From Micromonospora sp. NBC_00421 (GTDB lineage Bacteria > Actinomycetota > Actinomycetes > Mycobacteriales > Micromonosporaceae): DNA of 64,000 nt. A program made the translations under genes and the position numbers. The DNA is taken from contig NZ_CP107929.1 in assembly GCF_036017915.1 (NCBI RefSeq), positions 5,894,001 through 5,958,000 of the forward strand, in the 5' to 3' direction. Positions 1 to 8,868 of this stretch are shown here, one piece after another; the first letter of the stretch is position 1; each line of letters starts with the position of its first letter. The notes under the pieces were generated by a model. The model ran no database searches. It worked only from the letters and a program-made list of their open reading frames with translations, and was not told the DNA's origin.

Positions 1-1912
1 AGCGGGCCGGATCGTCGCCGGCCTCCGCCCGCGCCGTGGCCCGCTCGGTGTCGTCGGCGATCCGGAAGCCCTCGGGTAGCCCGGCCGCGCCGGCGTTCTC
101 CCGCAGGATGCTCAGCCCCAGCGAGTGGAAGGTGCCGACGGTGACGTCCTCGGCGACCGGGCCGAGCAGCGCGTCGAGCCGGTGTCGCAGCTCCTCGGCG
201 GCCCGGCGGGTGAAGGTGATCGCCAGGCACTGCTCGGGGAAGACGTTCAGCTCCGCGCAGAGGTAGGCGATCCGGTGGGTCAGCGTCCGGGTCTTGCCGG
301 TGCCCGGACCGGCCACGATAAGCAGTGGGCCGCCCGGAGCTGAGGCGGCCACCCGCTGCATCGCGTCCAACCGGTCCAGCAGGCCGGTGCCGACCTCCTC
401 CATCCCGGCGAGCATCGGCTCGAACGGCTCGTGCGGCGAGGGAGTCGAGGCGATCGGTGGCGGCGGCGGGGCCGGCACGGGCTTCGGCTTCGGTTCGGCC
501 TTGGCCGCCGCCGGTCGTCTGGCCTTCGGTTTCGCCGCCGGCTCCATCGGCCTGCGCTGCGCCGGCACCGGTACGTCGAAGAGCGTCTCCTGCCCCGAGC
601 CACCCGACCCGCCCAGCTCGGCGGGGTCGAAGAGGGTGATCACGCCGTACTCGCCGTCGTAGCCGGGGACCCGGCGCACGTCGCCCCGGCGCAACCGGCC
701 GATGCCCTCGGCGAGCAACTCCCCGCCGACCCGGCCGATCTCGTCGACCGGGGTGCGGGTGAGGATCTCCAGCTCCGGGCCGAGCGCCGCGACCAGCTCG
801 TTGAGCTTCCCCTCGACCCGCTTGGACCGGGCACCGACCTTGTTGATCTCACCGAGGATCTCGGCCAGCGGCACCAGGTGGGTCACCTCGCGGGCGTGTT
901 CCGGGCGGTGCCCCTCGGGCCGGTCGGCCAGCTCCTCGACCCGGCTGAGCACCCCCACGGTCAGCGGCTTGCCGCACTCCGGGCAGCGCCCGCCGGCCGC
1001 CCGGGTCTGCTCCGGCGACCAGTTGACGCCGCAGAGCCGGTGCCCGTCGGCGTGGTACTTGCCCTCCTCGGGGAAGAACTCGATGGTCCCGGCCAGCCCG
1101 TCGCCGGTGCGCAGCGCGTCCCGGATGGCGAAGTAGTCCCGGGCCGACGAGAAGACGGTTGCCTCCCGGGCCAGCGCCGGCGGGGAGTGCGCGTCGGAGT
1201 TGGAGACCAGCCGGTAACGGTCCAGGCTGCCGACCCGCCAGTTCATCGCCGGGTCGGAGGAGAGCCCGGTCTCCACCGCGAAGACGTGTTCGGCCAGGTC
1301 GGCGTAGCAGTCGGCGATCGCGTCGAAGCCGGACTTCGAGCCGAGCGCGGAGAACCACGGTGTCCAGATGTGGGCCGGCACCAGGTAGCCGTCCGGGCTG
1401 GCGTCGAGGGTGATCTCCAGCAGGTCCCGGGAGTCCAGGCCGAGGATCGGCCGACCGTCCGAGCCGAGGTTGCCGATCCGGCCCAGCGCGGTGTTGAACC
1501 GGGCCACCGCGTCCAGGTCGGGCAGGTAGATCAGGTGGTGCACCTTGCGGGTCCGGTCGTCCCGCTTGTAGATGGTGGAGATCTCCACGCTGAGCATGAA
1601 CCGGACCGGGTCCGCCTCCGCCGCGTCGGCCAGCCGGGGCGGCAGTCGCCGGGCGATGTCCGCCTCGGCCTCCGGGCCGAGCCGGTACAGGCCGGGCTCG
1701 GCCGGTTGCAACGTCTCGCGCAGGTGGTCGTACCAGGCGGGATGGGTGAAGTCCCCGGTGCCGAGCACGCCGATGCCCTTGCGTCGGGCCCACCAACCGA
1801 GGTTGGGCAGGGTGAGATCGCGGCTGCACGCGCGGGAGTACTTCGAGTGGATGTGCAGGTCCGCGACGAACGGCGGGACGCCACCAGGGGGAGCGGCGTT
1901 GAACGGAGGCAC
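1..1912 (-). CDS. PHP-domain/UvrD-type DNA helicase fusion (3' part cut by window edge)
   Basis: The reading frame is open from a GTG at 1912 to the left edge, so the C-terminus is missing. The N-terminus carries a PHP metal-dependent phosphoesterase motif (DLHIHSKYSRACS) and continues as a PHP-like domain of roughly 300 residues. Next comes a possible zinc-binding patch (LCGVNW, then CPECGKPL), then a Pro/Ala/Lys-rich linker. A superfamily 1 helicase domain starts with the Walker A motif GPGTGKTRTLTHR near residue 540. In the family, UvrD proteins unwind damaged or branched DNA using ATP. The PHP part suggests an added phosphoesterase or nuclease activity, which is inference. The start is uncertain because no clear ribosome binding site is visible. 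An ATG at 1919 is out of frame with the conserved protein and was not used. Confidence 0.8.
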   Translation of the reverse strand, partial: MPPFNAAPPGGVPPFVADLHIHSKYSRACSRDLTLPNLGWWARRKGIGVLGTGDFTHPAWYDHLRETLQPAEPGLYRLGPEAEADIARRLPPRLADAAEADPVRFMLSVEISTIYKRDDRTRKVHHLIYLPDLDAVARFNTALGRIGNLGSDGRPILGLDSRDLLEITLDASPDGYLVPAHIWTPWFSALGSKSGFDAIADCYADLAEHVFAVETGLSSDPAMNWRVGSLDRYRLVSNSDAHSPPALAREATVFSSARDYFAIRDALRTGDGLAGTIEFFPEEGKYHADGHRLCGVNWSPEQTRAAGGRCPECGKPLTVGVLSRVEELADRPEGHRPEHAREVTHLVPLAEILGEINKVGARSKRVEGKLNELVAALGPELEILTRTPVDEIGRVGGELLAEGIGRLRRGDVRRVPGYDGEYGVITLFDPAELGGSGGSGQETLFDVPVPAQRRPMEPAAKPKARRPAAAKAEPKPKPVPAPPPPPIASTPSPHEPFEPMLAGMEEVGTGLLDRLDAMQRVAASAPGGPLLIVAGPGTGKTRTLTHRIAYLCAELNVFPEQCLAITFTRRAAEELRHRLDALLGPVAEDVTVGTFHSLGLSILRENAGAAGLPEGFRIADDTERATARAEAGDDPAR

Positions 1913-2039
1913 GCCGCATCCTGTCACGGCCGGTCCACTACCCGCCCGCCGCCACGCGTACGCGTGAGAAGAGCAATCCGGTGCTGGACTCCGCCGGCCG
2001 GGCACGCTATGTGCGGCCCTCTCCGCCCACCCGGCCAGG

Positions 2040-3287
2040 TCACGGGGCGCGCAGCTCGACCAGGGTCACCTGTGGCGGTGCGCCGACCCGGACCGGTGGC
2101 CCCCAGAAACCGGCCCCGTTGGTGACGTAGACCTTGGTGCCGTCGACCTCGCCGAGGCCCGAGACCACCGGCTGCTGGAGCTTGACGGCCAGGTTGAACG
2201 GGGCCAACTGGCCGCCGTGGGTGTGCCCGGACAGTTGCAGGTCGACGCCGAACTTCGCCGCCTCGTGCGCGGCGACCGGCTGGTGGGCGAGCAGCACCAC
2301 CGGGCGGCTGACGTCCCGCCCGCCGAGCGCGGCGGTGAAGTCGGCAGGGCCCGCCAGGCCGGTGCCGTCGGCGGTGACGTCGTTGATCCCGGCCAGGTCG
2401 AGGACCCCGCCCCGGGCCCGGATCTCCTGCCGTTCGTTCTGGAGCACCCGCAGGCCGAGCCGGTCGACCTCGCGGACCCACTCCTCCACGCCGGAGTAGT
2501 ACTCGTGGTTGCCGGTGACGAAGAAGCTGCCGTAGCGGGAGCGCAGGTCACGCAGCGGTTCGGCGGCCTCGCCCAACTCGGCGACCGAGCCGTCGACCAG
2601 GTCACCGACGACCGCGACCAGGTCGGCGTCCAACCGGTTGATCATCTCGACGATCCGCTCGGTGTGCGCCCGGCCGCGCAGCGGACCGAGGTGGATGTCG
2701 GAGACGGTGGCGATGCGCAGGCCGTCCATGCTGCGGGGGAGCTTGGCCAGCGGAATGCGTACCCGGTCGAGCTGTGGCGGGCCCAGGGCGGTGCGGACGC
2801 CGTACCCGGTGATGCCGGCGGCGGTGAGGCCGGCGAAGATCGCTGCCCCCCTCGCGAGCAGCAACCGACGGGATTCGTCGTGGTCGGGGCGGTCCACCGC
2901 CTCGGCGGCCGGCGGGTCGGCGCTGCCGGCCGCACCGACAAGCGCCGGTTCCGGGGCGGCGGTGGTCGCCTCGGCGGCGGCGCTGCGGCGGCGCAGCGCC
3001 AGCCGGGCGACCGCCATCGGCACCTCCAGCACCAGCAGCACGATCAGCAGGTAGAACATCACCGCGAGCCAGAGGTAACCGGGCCAGGCCAGCCAGAACG
3101 CCCCGGCGATCTGGGTGCCGGCCATGGTGGCCGGGACGAGCAGCGCCAGCACCGCCGCGACGACCGTGCCGACCCGCCGCAGCCGGCCCGGCCCGATGGT
3201 GTCCTTGATCAGCCGCTTCCACAGGTAGAAGTGGATCAGGCCGACGACCAGCGCGAGCGTGCCCACGAACCCCAGAATCGCCAACAC
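2040..3287 (-). CDS. Membrane-anchored calcineurin-like metallophosphoesterase
   Basis: This 415-residue protein has hydrophobic segments in its first 100 residues (three or four predicted membrane helices) and another near residue 150. A C-terminal catalytic domain follows. The metal-binding motifs of the calcineurin-like family are all present in order: SDIHLG, GDLVDG, GNHEYY and GHTHGGQ. The domain resembles the YkuE/YaeI type of membrane-associated phosphoesterase; the substrate cannot be read from sequence. It starts with GTG, 12 bases after the moaD stop, and is last in a minus-strand run that begins with the fructosamine-kinase-like gene. Co-transcription with moaA-moaD is likely, but a role in molybdenum cofactor synthesis is not implied. 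Confidence 0.88.
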   Translation of the reverse strand: MLAILGFVGTLALVVGLIHFYLWKRLIKDTIGPGRLRRVGTVVAAVLALLVPATMAGTQIAGAFWLAWPGYLWLAVMFYLLIVLLVLEVPMAVARLALRRRSAAAEATTAAPEPALVGAAGSADPPAAEAVDRPDHDESRRLLLARGAAIFAGLTAAGITGYGVRTALGPPQLDRVRIPLAKLPRSMDGLRIATVSDIHLGPLRGRAHTERIVEMINRLDADLVAVVGDLVDGSVAELGEAAEPLRDLRSRYGSFFVTGNHEYYSGVEEWVREVDRLGLRVLQNERQEIRARGGVLDLAGINDVTADGTGLAGPADFTAALGGRDVSRPVVLLAHQPVAAHEAAKFGVDLQLSGHTHGGQLAPFNLAVKLQQPVVSGLGEVDGTKVYVTNGAGFWGPPVRVGAPPQVTLVELRAP

Positions 3288-3299
3288 GGCAGCCCTTCC

Positions 3300-3548
3300 T
3301 CAGCCGCCCGCGAAGGGAGGCAGCACGTCGATCGTGGCCCCGGCCGGCAACGGTGTCTGACGATCATGGCAGGCCACCCCGTCGACCAGGAAACTCGCCA
3401 CCTGGAGCACGGCGGCCAGCCGGGGGCCGTGCCGGTGCGCGAGTTCACCGAGCAGTTCGTCGAGGGGCCGGCCGGCGGATGCGGTCTCCTCGCTGCGGCC
3501 GGCGGCGGCCCGCGCCCCGGCGAAGTACCGGACGGTGAGGGCGTCCAC
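3300..3548 (-). CDS. moaD: MoaD-type molybdopterin synthase small subunit (ubiquitin-like sulfur carrier)
   Basis: An 82-residue beta-grasp protein ending in the diagnostic Gly-Gly (PPFAGG). In the family this terminus is adenylated and thiocarboxylated, then delivers sulfur to cyclic pyranopterin monophosphate together with MoaE. Length and ending match MoaD/ThiS. The position one base after the moaA stop makes MoaD the better choice than ThiS. It starts with GTG. MoaE and a MoeB-like activating enzyme are not in the window. Confidence 0.87.
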   Translation of the reverse strand: MDALTVRYFAGARAAAGRSEETASAGRPLDELLGELAHRHGPRLAAVLQVASFLVDGVACHDRQTPLPAGATIDVLPPFAGG

Positions 3549-3549
3549 C

Positions 3550-4563
3550 TCAGCCTCCGATCGCCGACATGGGGCGGACAGGCTGCAGGAAGGTCGGATC
3601 GTCGATGCCGTGCCCGGCCCGCTTGACCACCGTGGCGGCCTGCCAGCGCCGGGCCAGTTCGGTGTCGTCCGCGCCGGCCCGCAGCGCGCCGCGCAGGTCG
3701 GACTCCTCGGTGGCGAACAGGCAGTTGCGGAGCTGACCGTCGGCGGTGAGCCTGGTCCGGTCGCAGTCGCCGCAGAACGGCCGGGTGACCGAGCCGATCA
3801 CCCCGACCCGGGCCGGCCCGCCGCCGACCAGCCAGGTCTCGGCCGGGGCGGCGCCCCGCTCGGCCGGGTCGGCGGTGAGGGCGAACCCGGCGGCCAGCGA
3901 GGTCAGGATCTCGTCGGCGGTGACCATGGTGGCCCGGTCCCAGCCGTGCTGGGCGTCCAGCGGCATCTGCTCGATGAACCGCAGCTCGTAGCCGTGGTCG
4001 AGGGCGAACCGCAGCAGCGCGGGCGCCTCGTCGTCGTTCACCCCGCGGATCAGCACCGAGTTGATCTTCACCGGGGTGAGCCCGGCGGCGGCGGCCCCGG
4101 CCAGGCCGGCGAGCACGTCGGCCAGCCGGTCCCGCCGGGTCAACGCGGCGAACCGGGCCGGGTCCAGGGTGTCCAGCGACACGTTCACCCGGTCCAGCCC
4201 GGCGTCGCGCAGCGCCGGGGCGAGCCGGTCCAGCCCGAGGCCGTTTGTGGTCACCGAGATCCGGGGCCGGGGGGTGAGCGCGGCCACGGCGGCGACGATG
4301 CCGACCAGCCCCGGCCGGATCAGCGGCTCGCCGCCGGTGAACCGCACCTCGGTCACCCCGAGCCGCTGCACCGCGACCCCGACCAGCCGGACGATCTCCT
4401 GGTCGGTGAGCAACTGCGGCCCGGCCAGCCAGGGCAGCCCTTCCGCCGGCATGCAGTAGGTGCAGCGCAGGTTGCACTTGTCGGTGAGCGACACGCGCAG
4501 GTCCCGGGCGATCCGGCCGTACCGGTCGGCGAGGACGCCGGCGGTCGTCGGGGCGGCGGTCAC
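3550..4563 (-). CDS. moaA: GTP 3',8-cyclase MoaA (radical SAM, first step of molybdenum cofactor synthesis)
   Basis: This 337-residue radical SAM enzyme has the N-terminal cluster motif CNLRCTYC and the C-terminal cluster motif FCGDCDR followed by LRNC, as expected for the two [4Fe-4S] clusters of MoaA. It ends in the conserved Gly-Gly tail (SAIGG). The family converts GTP to 3',8-cyclo-dihydro-GTP. The GTG start at 4563 overlaps the stop of the upstream kinase-like gene (GTGA), which supports this start over the longer frame. It is followed at once by moaD. Confidence 0.94.
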   Translation of the reverse strand: MTAAPTTAGVLADRYGRIARDLRVSLTDKCNLRCTYCMPAEGLPWLAGPQLLTDQEIVRLVGVAVQRLGVTEVRFTGGEPLIRPGLVGIVAAVAALTPRPRISVTTNGLGLDRLAPALRDAGLDRVNVSLDTLDPARFAALTRRDRLADVLAGLAGAAAAGLTPVKINSVLIRGVNDDEAPALLRFALDHGYELRFIEQMPLDAQHGWDRATMVTADEILTSLAAGFALTADPAERGAAPAETWLVGGGPARVGVIGSVTRPFCGDCDRTRLTADGQLRNCLFATEESDLRGALRAGADDTELARRWQAATVVKRAGHGIDDPTFLQPVRPMSAIGG

Positions 4564-5474
4564 CCGTCGACCGTAGCGCGGCCGACGCCCCGCAGCGCCG
4601 CGTGGGTCGCATCGACTACCGCGTCGCGGTACGCCCCGCCGAACAGGGCGGTGTGCACGAGCAGTAGATGCAGTTGGTGTAGCGGCACCCGGTCCCGCCA
4701 ACCGTCGGCCAGTGGCCACACCTCCCGGTAGCCGGTCATGATCCGATCGTGGTGCGGTGGGCCACCGAAGAGCGCCAGTTGGGCCAGGTCCGTCTCCCGG
4801 TGACCGCCGTGTGCCGCCGGGTCCACCAGCCAGACCCGGTCGTCCGCGCCCCAGAGCAGGTTGCCCGGCCAGAGGTCGCCGTGCAGCCGGGCCGGCGGCT
4901 CGTCACCGCCGAACTCGCCGACCCGCGCCACCACCTGCTCGACCAGCGCGGCGTCCGGGCCGTCGAGCGCACCGCCGTCGACCGACATCCGCAGGTACGG
5001 CAGGAGTCGCCGCCGGGCGAACCAGTCCGGCCACGGCCCGTCGTCGGGCGTGTTGTCCTGCGTGAGGGTGCCGATGAACCCCGGCCAGGCCGCCCCGAAC
5101 CCGGCAGCGCCGGCCCGGTGGGTGGCGGCCAACTCCCGACCGAACCGCTCGGCCGTCTGAGGCGTCGGCTCGCCCGGCTCGACCCAGTCGAGCGCCAACA
5201 GCTCCGGCAACGCCACCACCACCTCCGGTACGGCCACCGCGCCGGCCTCCCGCAGCCAGCGCAGCCCGGCGGCCTCGGTGGCGAAGAAGCCCTCCGGCAC
5301 AAGTCGCCCGGCCCGTTCCGGCCAGGTCTTGGCGAAGACCGAGTGGCCGTCGTCAAGGGTCAACCGGGAGGCCGCACAGCTGTCCCCGCCGGCCACCGGG
5401 GTCTCCCGGATGCGTTGGTGGGTCAGGAAGGTGGGCAGGTGCTCCGGGTGCGCCCGCAGGTACGCCAGGTCCAT
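4560..5474 (-). CDS. Fructosamine kinase / aminoglycoside phosphotransferase-fold protein
   Basis: A 304-residue protein with a kinase-like fold. The catalytic loop HGDLWPGNLLW and the metal-binding segment DPAAHGGHRETDLA are typical of the fructosamine-3-kinase family, which phosphorylates ketoamine adducts on proteins or small molecules. An ATP-binding lysine is plausible in the FAKTW segment. It is the first gene of the moaA-moaD-phosphoesterase run and overlaps moaA by four bases. The substrate is unknown. Confidence 0.85.
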   Translation of the reverse strand: MDLAYLRAHPEHLPTFLTHQRIRETPVAGGDSCAASRLTLDDGHSVFAKTWPERAGRLVPEGFFATEAAGLRWLREAGAVAVPEVVVALPELLALDWVEPGEPTPQTAERFGRELAATHRAGAAGFGAAWPGFIGTLTQDNTPDDGPWPDWFARRRLLPYLRMSVDGGALDGPDAALVEQVVARVGEFGGDEPPARLHGDLWPGNLLWGADDRVWLVDPAAHGGHRETDLAQLALFGGPPHHDRIMTGYREVWPLADGWRDRVPLHQLHLLLVHTALFGGAYRDAVVDATHAALRGVGRATVDG

Positions 5475-5628
5475 CAGCGCAAGGTAGCCGCTCGGACCGA
5501 CGCGGGTGGGCCGCGTCGCCTGCTGAAACGCGGGTGACCTGCAGAACTACCCTGCGTATCTGTGGATAACCCGGGTGTCGTCCACAGGGCCTGTCGGGGG
5601 CGTTCCCACTCGCCGCAGGCTGCCGGAC

Positions 5629-6675
5629 ATGAACGCGACCGACCGCCCCCGGCTCACCGTCCGCTCTCCCGCCGACCTGATCACCGCCGTGCCGTACCTG
5701 CTCGGCTTCCATCCCACCGACAGCATCGTCGTGGTGGCGATGCACGGCCGGCGGATCGTCTTCGCCGCCCGCGCCGACCTGCCAGGGCCCGGCACCGACC
5801 CGCTGCTGCCGGCGCGCCACCTCGGTGACGTCCTCGCCCGGCAGGACGCCGATTCGGCCACCCTCATCGGGTTCGGTCCACCCGAACGGGTCACCCCTGC
5901 GCTGGACGCCGTCCGGTCGGCGCTGGCCGAACTCGGACTGCCCGTGCTCGACGCGCTGCGGGTCACCGGCCGCCGATACTGGTCGTACCTGTGCGAAGCG
6001 CCGGACTGCTGCCCACCCGACGGCACCCCGTACGACCCGGATGCCAGTCAGGTCGCCGCCGCCGCCGTCTACGCCGGTCAGGTGGCGCTCCCCGACCGGG
6101 CGGCGCTCACCGCCCAGGCCGCCCCCGCCGAGGGCGTCGACCGGGTCGCGCTGCGCCGGGCCGGCGACCGGGCCGAACGACGCCTGCTCCAGCTGCTGGA
6201 GGCCGCGCCCGCCACCGACCAGTTCGGCGAGCGGGCGATCCGGCGGGCCGGCGTGGCGGCGGTACGCCAGGCCCAGCGTCGACACCGACGCGGCGAGCGG
6301 CTCACCGACGACGAGGTGGCCTGGCTGACCCTGCTCCTGACCCACCTGCCGGTACGCGACCACGCGTGGGAACGCACCGACGGGCGGGAGGAGGACATCG
6401 CGCTGTGGGGTGAGGTGCTGCGCCGTGCCGAGGAGGAGCTGGTCCCGGCCCCGGCCTGCCTGCTCGCCTTCGCCGCCTGGCGGGCCGGCCAGGGCGCGCT
6501 CGCCGCGGTGGCGCTGGAACGGGCGCTGACCCTCCGCCCCGACTACACCCTCGCGCTGCTCCTGGACGACCTGCTCCGGCGCGGTGTGCCACCGTCCGAC
6601 CTGGACGGCTGGCCCGCCGTGACCGAACCGGGAGTGCTCCGCCGTCGCCGTCGCCGACCCCGCCGCCATCGCTGA
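5629..6675 (+). CDS. DUF4192 family protein
   Basis: A 348-residue protein with the N-terminal signature of DUF4192: SPADLITAVPYLLGFHP followed by a short strand with VVVA. The family is widespread in actinobacteria and has no assigned function. The C-terminal third is rich in Ala and Leu and could form helical repeats; the last residues are strongly basic (Arg-rich). The ATG at 5629 is preferred over one at 5575 because family members begin only a few residues before the SPADL motif. It is divergent from the kinase-like gene; the two share a 154-bp intergenic region. Confidence 0.8.
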   Translation: MNATDRPRLTVRSPADLITAVPYLLGFHPTDSIVVVAMHGRRIVFAARADLPGPGTDPLLPARHLGDVLARQDADSATLIGFGPPERVTPALDAVRSALAELGLPVLDALRVTGRRYWSYLCEAPDCCPPDGTPYDPDASQVAAAAVYAGQVALPDRAALTAQAAPAEGVDRVALRRAGDRAERRLLQLLEAAPATDQFGERAIRRAGVAAVRQAQRRHRRGERLTDDEVAWLTLLLTHLPVRDHAWERTDGREEDIALWGEVLRRAEEELVPAPACLLAFAAWRAGQGALAAVALERALTLRPDYTLALLLDDLLRRGVPPSDLDGWPAVTEPGVLRRRRRRPRRHR

Positions 6676-6992
6676 CCGGCCGAGTGGGCGGGCCGGGACA
6701 GGTTGAAGTCGATCGGCTGACCGGCCGCCGTCAGCTGTCCGTTTCGGAATGGCAGCTCCGGTCGCTTACAAATAGGCGCCGACACGGTCGGTATTGACGA
6801 CGTGACATGTGCGGCATACCCGCGCACCTTCTGTCACATTCGCCGGCACGGCCGGGTGGGGAACCGACCCGACAACGATCTACAAAGGAGACATCTCTCT
6901 TCTATGCCCCTATTGTCGACGGGGAGTATGGTGCGGCCCGTCAAGATGACTGCTGGGATAGTCTGCGCGCTGAGGGTGGCTGAATAGGGGGT
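6676..6992 (+). promoter_or_regulatory. 317-bp leader/promoter region of the two-component operon
   Basis: This gap holds no convincing gene. A TTGACG at 6794-6799 followed by ATACCC at 6816 could be a sigma70-like promoter. TGACA (6803-6807) and TGTCA (6832-6836) half-sites match the core of boxes found upstream of the lanthipeptide precursor and the ABC transporter. A possible 27-residue reading frame from 6904 follows an AAAGGAG sequence but has no other support. Confidence 0.35.
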
Positions 6993-8204
6993 GTGACGGT
7001 GGATCGGCGCGGCAGCGCGACGGAGGCACTCCCCGAGAGCACCGACGGACCGCCCCGGTTCATGCAACCGGTGCGGGTCGCCTCCTGGCTGGTGCTCGCC
7101 TTCCTCTGCCTGCTCGCCTTCGGGTCGCTGACCACCCAGGTCGACGCCACCCTGACGCCGACCGTACGGGTGCTCGGCACGTTGATGAGCGTGGTCGTCG
7201 CCCTCGGCTTCCTCGTCGTGCAACGTCACGTGCTACGCCGCGGGTGGAGCCGTCGCACCACGCTCACCGCCGTGGTCGTCGTCGTTCTCGGCCTGGTCAA
7301 CGAGGAGCTCAGCGACACCTGGCCGCTGGTCGGCGTGGCCGTGGCCGCAGCCGCGCTGGCCGTGCCGGTGCGCTGGTCGCTGCTCACCGGTCTGGCCGTC
7401 TGGCTGACCAGCATCGGTGAGGTGGAGTTGAGCGACGCCACCCTGGCCGGCCGGATCGGCATCCCGCTCACCACCCTGCTCACGGCGGTGGTCCTGTTCA
7501 CGCTGACCCGCCTGGCGGTGGCCCTGACCGAGGCGCACTACAGCCGGGAACACCTGGCCCGCACGCACGTCGACACGGAACGCCACCGGATCTCCCGGGA
7601 TCTGCACGACATCCTCGGCCGCACCCTGGTCGCCGCGTCCCTGCGCAACCAGGCCGCCCTGGCCCTGCTCGACGTGAATCCGGCGAAGGCCCGGGAGCAG
7701 TTGGAGCAGGTGCACGAGACGATCACCCGTGGTCAGGCCAGCCTGCGCCGGCTCACCTCCGGCGCGGTGATCGTCGACCTGCCGGACGAACTCAGCACCG
7801 GCGGCGCGCTCTGTGCCCGGCTCGGCATCAGCTACGAGGTGACCGCGGACGAGGTCGCCCCCGGCCCGCTCTCCTTCCTGGCCGCCCAGGTGGTCCGCGA
7901 GTCGATCACCAACATGCTCCGGCACGCCAGCCCGCAGGTCTGCGAGATCACCATCCGGGACCGGGACGGGCTGCTGACGGTCGAGGTGGTCAACGACGGT
8001 GCCGCGCGGACCACGGCGCTGCCGACCGGCCAGCCGGCCTCTCCCGGCACCGGGCTTGCCGATCTGTGCAGGCGTGCGGTGGCGGCGGGCGGGTCGTTGG
8101 AGGCGGGGCCGGTCGAGGGTGAGCGTTTCCGGGTCCTCGCGCGACTGCCGCACGACAGCGGGGAACTGGGAGGAAACCGTGAACCTGCGCATCCTGATCG
8201 CTGA
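6993..8204 (+). CDS. Sensor histidine kinase, NarL-partner (HisKA_3) type
   Basis: A 403-residue protein with about five hydrophobic segments in its first 180 residues, so it is probably a membrane sensor without a large extracellular domain. The dimerisation/phosphoacceptor helix has the HisKA_3 motif with His in RHRISRDLHDILG. A short HATPase domain follows (RESITNMLRHA as N box, then GTGLADL). This architecture pairs with LuxR/NarL-type regulators, and such a regulator overlaps its 3' end. GTG at 6993 is the annotated start; GTG at 6999 is nearly equivalent. The gene converges on the lanthipeptide precursor, so control of that cluster is likely but not shown. Confidence 0.88.
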   Translation: MTVDRRGSATEALPESTDGPPRFMQPVRVASWLVLAFLCLLAFGSLTTQVDATLTPTVRVLGTLMSVVVALGFLVVQRHVLRRGWSRRTTLTAVVVVVLGLVNEELSDTWPLVGVAVAAAALAVPVRWSLLTGLAVWLTSIGEVELSDATLAGRIGIPLTTLLTAVVLFTLTRLAVALTEAHYSREHLARTHVDTERHRISRDLHDILGRTLVAASLRNQAALALLDVNPAKAREQLEQVHETITRGQASLRRLTSGAVIVDLPDELSTGGALCARLGISYEVTADEVAPGPLSFLAAQVVRESITNMLRHASPQVCEITIRDRDGLLTVEVVNDGAARTTALPTGQPASPGTGLADLCRRAVAAGGSLEAGPVEGERFRVLARLPHDSGELGGNREPAHPDR

Positions 8205-8787
8205 GGACATCGAGCTGGTGGCCGAGGCGTTCGAGGCCCTGCTGAGCACGAAGCCGACCTTCGACGTGGTGGGCCGGGTGCGTACCGGGGCGGACCTGCT
8301 CGGCGCGGTACGCACCTACCGGCCGGACGTGGCCGTGGTGGACGTCGAGATGCCCGGGATGACCGGCATCGAGGCGACCGCCGAGCTGCGCGCCAACGGC
8401 GAGGACTGCAAGGTGCTGCTGTTGACCGCGCTGCCCGGCAGCGGGCACCTGCACAGCGCGCTGGCCGCCGGCGCCAACGGCTACCTCCTCAAATCGACCA
8501 CCGGCACCCGGCTGATCGAGGCGATCGAGACGATCCACCAGGGCCGGACGGTGATCGACCCGGAGTTGGCCGCCGATGCGCTCCGGGCCGGGCCGAACCC
8601 GCTCACCGCTCGGGAGCAGGACATCCTGCGGCTGGTGCACGCGGGCCACGGGACCGGGGAGATCGCCAGCAGGATGTTCCTCTCCACCGGGACGGTCCGC
8701 AACTACCTGTCGAGCGCGATGAACAAGCTGCAGGCGGGTGGCCGCATCGAGGCGGTGAACACGGCCCGGCAGAGCGGTTGGATCTGA
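8179..8787 (+). CDS. NarL/LuxR-family response regulator
   Basis: A 202-residue two-domain regulator. The receiver domain has the acidic pair (AED), the phosphoacceptor Asp in VVDVEMPGM, the Thr in LLTALPG and the Lys in YLLKS. The C-terminal LuxR helix-turn-helix starts at LTAREQDILRLV and includes IASRMFLSTGTVRNYLS. The GTG start at 8179 has a strong GGGAGGAAA ribosome site and lies inside the kinase gene (26-base overlap), which indicates translational coupling. It is the only dedicated DNA-binding regulator next to the biosynthetic cluster and is the best candidate to bind the phased CGATGACA boxes at 9095-9146. Confidence 0.9.
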   Translation: MNLRILIAEDIELVAEAFEALLSTKPTFDVVGRVRTGADLLGAVRTYRPDVAVVDVEMPGMTGIEATAELRANGEDCKVLLLTALPGSGHLHSALAAGANGYLLKSTTGTRLIEAIETIHQGRTVIDPELAADALRAGPNPLTAREQDILRLVHAGHGTGEIASRMFLSTGTVRNYLSSAMNKLQAGGRIEAVNTARQSGWI

Positions 8788-8817
8788 CACCACGGTAAAG
8801 GCGGCCGATGCCACAGT

Positions 8818-8854
8818 GAAAGGGGCCTTCGGGAATCCCCCAAAAGCCCCTTTC
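8818..8854. terminator. Hairpin terminator between converging regulator and precursor genes
   Basis: Perfect 9-bp arms GAAAGGGGC (8818-8826) and GCCCCTTTC (8846-8854) enclose a 19-base loop with a small inner GGG/CCC pairing. It sits between the response regulator stop (8787) and the precursor stop (8869), so it could end transcription from both sides. No long T run follows. Confidence 0.7.
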
Positions 8855-8868
8855 CCGGATGTTGTCGG

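Noticed and set aside
849..1919. 356-residue minus-strand frame starting at ATG 1919
   Set aside because: Arg/Pro/Gly-rich shadow of the PHP-UvrD gene in another frame; the conserved domains lie in the frame from 1912.
6904..6987. 27-residue frame in front of the histidine kinase
   Set aside because: The ribosome-site spacing is poor and the peptide has no recognisable features.
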